Source of the DNA: Methyloceanibacter sp.
GTDB lineage: Bacteria > Pseudomonadota > Alphaproteobacteria > Rhizobiales > Methyloligellaceae
DNA length: 18,363 bases
Direction: 5' to 3'
Assembly: GCA_016649675.1 (NCBI GenBank)
Contig: JAENXG010000015.1
Span: 1 to 18,363, forward strand
Shown here: positions 13,806 to 18,363 of the stretch, in pieces
How positions within the stretch are numbered: the first letter of the stretch is position 1
Layout of the letters: each line of letters begins with the position of its first letter
Made by a program: the position numbers and the translations under genes
The notes under the pieces: model-generated
The model's database searches: none
What the model saw: only the letters and a program-made list of their open reading frames with translations
What the model was told of the DNA's origin: nothing

Positions 13806-14152
13806 GACCCCTCTCCAGTTGTCATCGGGCACGGCTTTCGGCCCGGCCCACCTCAACTCTGACGAAATTTGAATTTGTGGCGCCTCCGGCGCTTCCGAGA
13901 TCAGCCGCCGCGGCCGATCGTGCAGTGACGCCGCGCGGGTGGCGGTCGCCCATATAAAGCATTCTTCGATTGAATCAGGCGGACCGAAGCGGCGGCGTTT
14001 CTCTTCATGACGTCGTCCTCCCTCGCGCTGCCCTCGCGAGACAAGTGAGCGGTGCGTCCCCTCTCGCGCCCTTAGCATGGCGCTCGATCCGCGGCCTTTC
14101 TCGTATTCTGCCATAGCTCAAGCGTGCCCGGCTAGCCAGCTTCGGGGGCCGC
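13806..14152. other. 347-base gap upstream of the cytochrome c' gene
   Basis: No protein with family-like sequence is seen. The cytochrome c' frame stays open through it but encodes Arg-rich, shadow-like sequence. A minus-strand GATTCAATCGAAGAATGCTTTATAT region (read in two pieces around 13953-13977) includes an AT-rich TTTATAT that could be a -10 element. There is also a short GCGCC-GGA-GGCGC hairpin near 13880-13895. These are weak candidates for the promoter of the cytochrome-caspase cluster. Confidence 0.3.
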
Positions 14153-14782
14153 TCACGGCATGGGAATGACACGCCCTTCATTGAGCACGTCCCAGCCCCG
14201 CTTGACCGCGGGCCGGCCTGCGATCGCCAAATACCAGCGCTTCACGTTGGGATGGTCGGCGAAGTCCACCGTCTGCCAGGCGAAGCGGGAGATCCACGGC
14301 CAGATGGCGATATCGGCGATGGAATAGTCGCCGGCGACATAGTCGACCTCGCCAAGGCGCCGGTCGAGCACGCCCCAGAGGCGCTTCGCCTCCTTAGCGT
14401 AGCGCTCCTCGGCGTAAGCGCTCTTGCCGGGATTGAATCTCACGAAATGGTGGACCTGACCGAGAAATGGCCCGGGGCCTCCCATCTGCCACATGAGCCA
14501 TTCGACTACGCGCCATTTGGTGGGGAAGTCCTGCGGCCACAGCCGGCCGGTCTTGTCGGCGAGATAGAGCAGGATCGCGCCCGACTCCATGAGATGAAGT
14601 CCGGTGTCGGTGTCGACGATGGCGGGGATTTTGTTGTTAGGGGCGATCTTGAGGAAAGCCGGATCGAACTGCTGGTCCTTGGTGATGTCGATTGCGTGGG
14701 CGCGGTAAGGGAGCCCCACCTCCTCCAGCATGATCGACACCTTCTGCCCGTTCGGCGTCGTCCAGGTGTAGAGCTCGATCAT
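14153..14782 (-). CDS. yfcG: Nu-class glutathione transferase / disulfide-bond oxidoreductase, YfcG-like
   Basis: 209 residues. The N-terminal thioredoxin-like domain has Y-T-W-T-T-P-N-G-Q-K-V; Thr9 and Asn11 match the residues YfcG uses instead of a catalytic Ser/Tyr/Cys to hold glutathione. The cis-Pro motif N-N-K-I-P-A-I-V (49-56) and the gamma-glutamyl-binding E-S-G-A-I-L-L-Y-L-A (66-75) are intact. The C-terminal helical domain carries DYSIADIAIWPW, the usual N-capping motif. YfcG of E. coli reduces disulfides with two glutathiones and has weak peroxidase activity; a cytosolic role in thiol redox balance is likely. The gene stands alone and is transcribed away from the DUF1045 gene. Confidence 0.85.
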   Translation of the reverse strand: MIELYTWTTPNGQKVSIMLEEVGLPYRAHAIDITKDQQFDPAFLKIAPNNKIPAIVDTDTGLHLMESGAILLYLADKTGRLWPQDFPTKWRVVEWLMWQMGGPGPFLGQVHHFVRFNPGKSAYAEERYAKEAKRLWGVLDRRLGEVDYVAGDYSIADIAIWPWISRFAWQTVDFADHPNVKRWYLAIAGRPAVKRGWDVLNEGRVIPMP

Positions 14783-15020
14783 GGTCCCCCCTCAATCACC
14801 CTTCGCAAGTGCAGCAACGCATGCCCGCGAAACGCCGCCCTGTCAAAGGCATGACGCAACGTGCGCAAGTGTCGCTCGCAGTTGCAGAAAATTTGATTCA
14901 CCAAGTGTTCATCCCTCGGCCTCCCTATCGCCAAGAACCTGTCGCGTCGCCGCCACAGGGACCTGCTAGCGGTGAGATCATGAGCGCCGTCGATCAATAC
15001 GTGCGCCTAGGGAGGACTCG

Positions 15021-15770
15021 ATGCTCAATTGTGCCCATCTCGAGAACGAACGGAAGGGCGCCGCTTGTTACCGACCGAGCTTCGCCCGCTATGCGATCTA
15101 CTACACGCCGCAACCCGGCACCGCACTTTCCGCCTTCGGGCGCTCTTGGTTCGGACGGGCCAATGACGGCATCACCTTGCAGGCCTTCTCCGCTGCGGGT
15201 CTCTCCGGCACGAGCTTTGCGAAGATTCCTGCCGCGCCTGGCCGCTACACGGGCCTGCATGCGCTCTTTCGCGCGCCGTTCGCGTTGCGCGACGGAATCG
15301 GACCGGATGCGCTGAAGTCGCGGCTCATCAGTTTTGCCGATCGCCGCAAGCCGGTCGAGACCGGACCGCTGACGTTATCGCGTGCCGGACGCTTCCTCGT
15401 GCTGCGCCCGGTCGAGGCGAGGCCCGCGCTTGAATGGCTCGCCGCCCAGTGCGTCGGGGCCTTCGAGGACTTCGCCGCGCCTCTGAGCGACATTGAGCGC
15501 GAGGAGCATGCAAGCCCGCATCTCAGCGATTATCAGCGCCTCCTCTTGGAAAGCTTCGGCGATCCTTTCGTGCTGAGCGAGTACCGGTTCGCGATCACGC
15601 TGACCGGCCCGCTCGACGCCACCCATCTTGAGCGGGTGGCCCAGGCGCTGTGGCCCGTGCTCGAGGAGATCTGCGCGTCCGGTGTCACCGTCGACGGCCT
15701 GTCGCTGTTCGGCGACTCCGGCGGCCGCACGCCGATGCGTCTCGTTGGGCGCTATCGCCTCGGGGCTTGA
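15021..15770 (+). CDS. DUF1045 family protein (2H phosphoesterase-like, phosphonate-operon relative), altered active site
   Basis: 249 residues, with a strong TAGGGAGGA six bases before the ATG. F-A-R-Y-A-I-Y-Y-T-P-Q-P-G-T-A-L and the following F-G-R-S-W-F-G-R are the family opening. DUF1045 proteins often accompany phosphonate (phn) genes and belong to the 2H/RNA-ligase-like fold, where two H-x-[ST] motifs do the chemistry. Here the first is H-A-L (His80, Leu82 replacing Thr) and the second, expected as F-H-I-T-L-T-G, reads F-A-I-T-L-T-G with Ala191 in place of His. Length is near normal. No phn gene is in the window. The protein is either a non-catalytic derivative or a divergent subfamily. 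Confidence 0.8.
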   Translation: MLNCAHLENERKGAACYRPSFARYAIYYTPQPGTALSAFGRSWFGRANDGITLQAFSAAGLSGTSFAKIPAAPGRYTGLHALFRAPFALRDGIGPDALKSRLISFADRRKPVETGPLTLSRAGRFLVLRPVEARPALEWLAAQCVGAFEDFAAPLSDIEREEHASPHLSDYQRLLLESFGDPFVLSEYRFAITLTGPLDATHLERVAQALWPVLEEICASGVTVDGLSLFGDSGGRTPMRLVGRYRLGA

Positions 15771-15877
15771 GCGCCGAGAGCGCGGTTTTCGCTGGGCCGT
15801 GCACCGGGAGCGTCGGGCCAAAGTTTTGACACACAGGCTCGGCACCCTTCGACGGCTGGGGCAGTACGGGGTTGCCG

Positions 15878-16069
15878 ATGCCTGATTATGGGGAAATCCT
15901 CGCATTTCTCGCCGCGAATCCGCCTCAGCTTGCCGGCGAGCGTGAGCTCCACGCCTCGCTGCTCGAGCTTCTCGCTAAATGCCTGCGCTCCGAGGAGGTG
16001 ACGGCCGAGGAGGATGCCTCGCCCGAAGCCTTGCAGGCGCGCCGCATCCGCTGGATGGATTTGAACTGA
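15878..16069 (+). CDS. Small hypothetical protein (63 aa)
   Basis: Starts M-P-D-Y-G-E-I-L-A-F-L-A-A-N-P-P and is mostly helical and acidic, ending R-W-M-D-L-N. ACGGGG lies about six bases upstream of the ATG (a TTG at 15872 is also in frame). Codons favour C or G at third positions, as in neighbouring real genes. No family is recognised. It follows the DUF1045 gene in the same direction by 107 bases and converges with the DUF2182 gene, whose true end is at 16128. Confidence 0.4.
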   Translation: MPDYGEILAFLAANPPQLAGERELHASLLELLAKCLRSEEVTAEEDASPEALQARRIRWMDLN

Positions 16070-16127
16070 GCGGTAGGGCTTTCCACCGCGCCGAGGAGTC
16101 GCCCCTCATGGCGGCCTCTGCGAGACG

Positions 16128-16887
16128 TCACGCTCCGGCCAGCGCGTACACGATCTCGACGGTGCCGGCACCAAGCAGGACCGCAGCCGAGGCGTGCATC
16201 ATCCAGTCTTGCGCGCCCAACATCCGCTCGGCCGCGACGAACAGCGTGAGCAGGAGCATCCAGCCGAGATTCATCGCGCCACCGACCCAGGCCAGCAGCA
16301 TCAGCACCACAGCAGCCGACGCAAAGAACACCATGCGTGATGCCAAGCCGAAGCGCACCGCGCGACCCGCGCCGATAGCGCTCGATGATAAAGCTCAAGG
16401 GCGAACGGCAGCGGGAGAGGCACGTCCCTTTCAGGCTCGACCATTGATAGAGCGACGCGACGATCAGAAGCGCGCGCCCATAGCCGGGATTGGCGAGCCG
16501 GCCGTCGAGGATCAGGCCCTGTTTGGCCAACAGCCACTCCGCAGTGCCTGCCATCGCGGCGAAGACGCTCCACACCACCAGATAGCTTGCCGCGAACACC
16601 GCCACCAAGCCGAGACGGGGCGATTGGGGCTCGAGCCGGGAAACGACTTGCGCATAGGTCAGGATCATCGGCAGCGCGGACGGAATCATCATCGCGCTCA
16701 TCATCACGATCCACATGCAAACGGCGGCCGGAAGTTGCGTCGCATGGTTACGGCAGAGATAGATCTGACTCGCGAGATCCATGCGAAACAGCCAGGTCCA
16801 GGCGAGCACGTGAAGCACGAGCAGGGACAGGCCCACGACCGATCCCTCGGCCGTCAGCATCCCACGGGACTGATCTGCGTTTCTCAC
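16128..16887 (-). pseudogene. DUF2182 integral membrane protein, frameshifted
   Basis: The 5' frame from GTG 16887 (ATG 16860 is an alternative) encodes a typical DUF2182 start. It has a transmembrane helix VVGLSLLVLHVLAWTWLF, a Met-rich M-W-I-V-M-M-S-A-M-M-I-P helix, L-K-G-T-C-L-S-R-C-R-S-P-L and H-G-V-L-C-V-G-C-C. At C-V-G-C-C the family should continue W-x-L-M-L-L..GG-x-MN. That continuation (V-L-M-L-L-A-W-V-G-G-A-M-N) is in a different frame, so a loss of two bases or gain of one lies near 16305-16309, in a TGCTGTGGTGCTG run. The second frame completes the protein to 16128 with two more helices, about 253 residues in total, a normal family length. DUF2182 proteins are predicted metal-binding membrane proteins of uncertain role. 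The break is either a real recent mutation or a sequencing error in a GCT/GGT-repetitive tract. Confidence 0.75.
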
Positions 16888-17234
16888 GTGACGCGCTTAG
16901 CCGATGCCGCGGCGCTCCGCCTTGCCAAAAATCAAGGTCGAGCCGAATCGAGTTTGCACGCCGGGTCAGGCTGAGCGAGCCTTTTCGGCAGTCGTGCGCC
17001 CCGAACGAAGTTTTCTGCCGATTTTCGAAATGGATGAGCGGTTGCAGCCCGAAGCGGCCGAAAAATCCTTTGCACGCCAAGTGGTAATCAGCCGATTCCC
17101 ATGCCTTTCGGCGTCCGCGTTGCGCCGCATCAATTGCACCATTCTGCCCCCGATGCTATTGGAGCTAGAGATGGGGCCGCATGGGCGCTGGATGGCCAGC
17201 CTTTTCGCACCGTTTCGAGGGAGTGCATGGCATC
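16888..17234. other. 347-base divergent intergenic region
   Basis: Between the leftward DUF2182 gene and the rightward oxygenase-like gene. Open frames here encode Arg-rich, shadow-type sequence with no recognised family. It should hold both promoters. I see no convincing -35/-10 pair or operator. Confidence 0.3.
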
Positions 17235-17936
17235 ATGAGGGAAAGCGTCGCGTTCAAGCATTCGGCTGGTCCTGCGGGGAAGAGTTCGGCGGACGACGTC
17301 GTTCGCAGCTTCATCAAGAGCATCGATAGGGCGAAGCGCTCCGAGCAGCCCTATCGCCATTGGTCGCTCAGGGATTGCGTCCCCGCCGACACCCTCGACG
17401 ACATGCTGGCACTGCCCTTCGAGGCCCCTTCGCTTGAAGGCATCTCGGGCAAGCGCGAGCTGCACAACAACACGCGAAGATATTTCGACCTGGACAACCG
17501 CAAGCGCTTCCCCGTTTGCGAGGCGGTGGCGCAGGCCTTCCAGGACAAGCGCGTGACGAGCCACATCGAGAAGACATGCGGCACCAACCTCAAGGGCACC
17601 TATCTCCGCATCGAATTCGCCCAAGACATCGACGGCTTCTGGCTCGAGCCGCACAGCGATCTTGGGGTCAAGGTCTTCACCATGCTGATCTACATGTCGA
17701 AAGACCCGAGCCACCACGACCTCGGAACCGACATCTACGACGCCAACAAGAATCGCGTCGGCCGCTCGCCCTTCGCGCCCAATGCCGCCATGGTCTTCGT
17801 GCCCGCGGATGTCACCTTTCACGGCTTCGAGAAGCGGCCGATCAAGGGCGTGCGCACGTCGCTGATCATCAACTACGTCACCAACGAGTGGCGCGCGCGC
17901 GAGCAGCTCGCTTTCCCCGAAACACCGATCGCTTAG
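17235..17936 (+). CDS. 2OG-Fe(II) oxygenase-like protein
   Basis: 233 residues from ATG 17235, with GAGGGAG about eleven bases upstream; an in-frame ATG at 17181 would add 18 residues without support. The middle shows a double-stranded beta-helix pattern with an iron-binding triad. H-S-D is at 140-142 (WLEPHSDLGVKVF), the distal His196 is in VTFHGFEK, and Arg207 in GVRTSLIINYV fits the 2-oxoglutarate carboxylate. These are the marks of Fe(II)/2-oxoglutarate dioxygenases, cytoplasmic enzymes that hydroxylate small molecules or proteins. The N-terminal third (RHWSLRDCVPADTLDDMLALPF) is typical of the prolyl-hydroxylase-like group. The substrate cannot be deduced. The gene stands alone; hairpins follow its stop. 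Confidence 0.75.
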   Translation: MRESVAFKHSAGPAGKSSADDVVRSFIKSIDRAKRSEQPYRHWSLRDCVPADTLDDMLALPFEAPSLEGISGKRELHNNTRRYFDLDNRKRFPVCEAVAQAFQDKRVTSHIEKTCGTNLKGTYLRIEFAQDIDGFWLEPHSDLGVKVFTMLIYMSKDPSHHDLGTDIYDANKNRVGRSPFAPNAAMVFVPADVTFHGFEKRPIKGVRTSLIINYVTNEWRAREQLAFPETPIA

Positions 17937-17966
17937 CGCTCTTTCCCTGTCGTTTTGTTCTTCGTC

Positions 17967-18091
17967 ATGCCCGGCCTTGTGCCGGGCATCCACGTTTCTT
18001 GTCATGCCCGCGCAAGCGGGCATCCGGTAACCGCGAGGTGACAAGGCAACCCCGTCGGTGGTTACTGGATTGCCCGGTCATGCCGGGCAAT
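17967..18091. repeat. Three consecutive intergenic palindromes (rhizobial-type ATGCCCG repeats)
   Basis: Hairpin 1: ATGCCCGGC (17967-17975) pairs with GCCGGGCAT (17981-17989), loop CTTGT. Hairpin 2: ATGCCCGC (18004-18011) pairs with GCGGGCAT (18016-18023), loop GCAA, a GNRA-type tetraloop. Hairpin 3: ATTGCCCGG (18069-18077) pairs with CCGGGCAAT (18083-18091), loop TCATG. All three stems are perfect. Palindromes built on ATGCCCG are common, repeated elements between genes in Hyphomicrobiales. Here they may end the oxygenase transcript or stabilise its 3' end. Confidence 0.75.
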
Positions 18092-18120
18092 GACAAAGAA
18101 AGCAAGTGGATATCTAGCCG

Positions 18121-18363
18121 ATGAGCAAGGTCGCCTGGATTGGGCTCGGGGTCATGGGCTTTCCCATGGCCGGGCACCTCAAGACGCGTGGGGCCCACGA
18201 CGTGGTGGTCTTCAACCGCACGCGCGCCAAGGCCGAGGCCTGGGTCGCGCAATTCGGCGGGAGGCTCGCAAGCACCCCTGAAGAGGCAGCGGACGGGGCC
18301 GAGTTCATCTTCACGTGCGTCGGCAATGACGACGATCTTCGCGCGGTGACGCTCGGGCAACAC
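18121..18363 (+). CDS. 3-hydroxyisobutyrate dehydrogenase-type NAD(P) oxidoreductase, 3' partial
   Basis: The first 81 codons are present and the gene runs off the window. It opens M-S-K-V-A-W-I-G-L-G-V-M-G-F-P-M-A-G-H-L, the Rossmann GxGxxG-type (GLGVMGFPMAGHL) motif of beta-hydroxyacid dehydrogenases. F-N-R-T-R-A-K follows, where Asn-Arg-Thr after the second strand is common in NADP-leaning members. Then come the helix E-A-A-D-G-A-E-F-I-F-T-C-V-G-N-D-D-D, matching the family's 'TxVxxdxxv' strand. The family includes 3-hydroxyisobutyrate dehydrogenase (valine degradation), tartronate semialdehyde reductase and relatives; the substrate cannot be set from this part. The ATG follows the third hairpin by 29 bases. 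Confidence 0.85.
   Translation, partial: MSKVAWIGLGVMGFPMAGHLKTRGAHDVVVFNRTRAKAEAWVAQFGGRLASTPEEAADGAEFIFTCVGNDDDLRAVTLGQH

Noticed and set aside
13806..14114. N-terminal extension of the cytochrome c' frame
   Set aside because: The signal peptide and ribosome site place the start at 13805; upstream residues are Arg-rich and not family-like.
15925..16305. C-terminal extension of the DUF2182 frame past the frameshift
   Set aside because: Sequence after CVGCC becomes Arg/Ser-rich; the family continuation is in another frame ending at 16128.
17130..18044. 304-codon minus-strand open frame opposite the oxygenase-like gene
   Set aside because: The plus strand has the iron-binding HxD...H...R pattern and a ribosome site; this frame has none.

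Overview
The window looks like part of a GC-rich alphaproteobacterial chromosome. The protein families suggest Hyphomicrobiales: a Nu-class (YfcG-like) GST, a DUF1045 protein, DUF2182, 3-hydroxyisobutyrate dehydrogenase, c-type cytochromes, and rhizobial-style palindromic intergenic repeats. This placement is inferred from family content only, without a database search.

Left part (1-3110): the 3' portion of a site-2-type membrane zinc protease is followed by an alpha/beta hydrolase gene that appears to have lost its oxyanion-loop segment through a frame-changing deletion. Next comes a decayed mobile-element remnant (about 1242-2400, minus strand) with two small ORFs, an unidentified fragment and a P4-type Toprim primase fragment. 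A small BamE/SmpA-like lipoprotein and a pair of short direct repeats follow.

Centre (3111-13805, all minus strand): in transcription order, a cytochrome c', a membrane-anchored dihaem cytochrome c, a secreted metacaspase with intact His/Cys dyad, EF-hand and DUF4384 tail, and a large exported protein with two CxxCH haem motifs and its own DUF4384-like tail. Then come a secreted caspase-like protein whose two catalytic residues are both replaced, an ornithine-type decarboxylase, and an autotransporter beta-domain that begins two bases after the decarboxylase stop and has no signal peptide. Every product from the cytochrome c' to the pseudo-caspase has an export signal or membrane anchor. This makes a cell-envelope module pairing cytochromes c with caspase homologues, one active-looking and one inactive. 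It is the most interesting item in the window. Strong hairpins sit between some of the genes, so they may form more than one transcription unit.

Right part (14153-18363): a YfcG-like GST (minus), a DUF1045 2H-phosphoesterase-like protein with a lost catalytic His (plus), a small hypothetical ORF (plus), a frameshifted DUF2182 membrane protein (minus) and a 2OG-Fe(II) oxygenase-like protein (plus). Three consecutive perfect hairpins follow, and then the start of a 3-hydroxyisobutyrate dehydrogenase-type gene that runs off the window.
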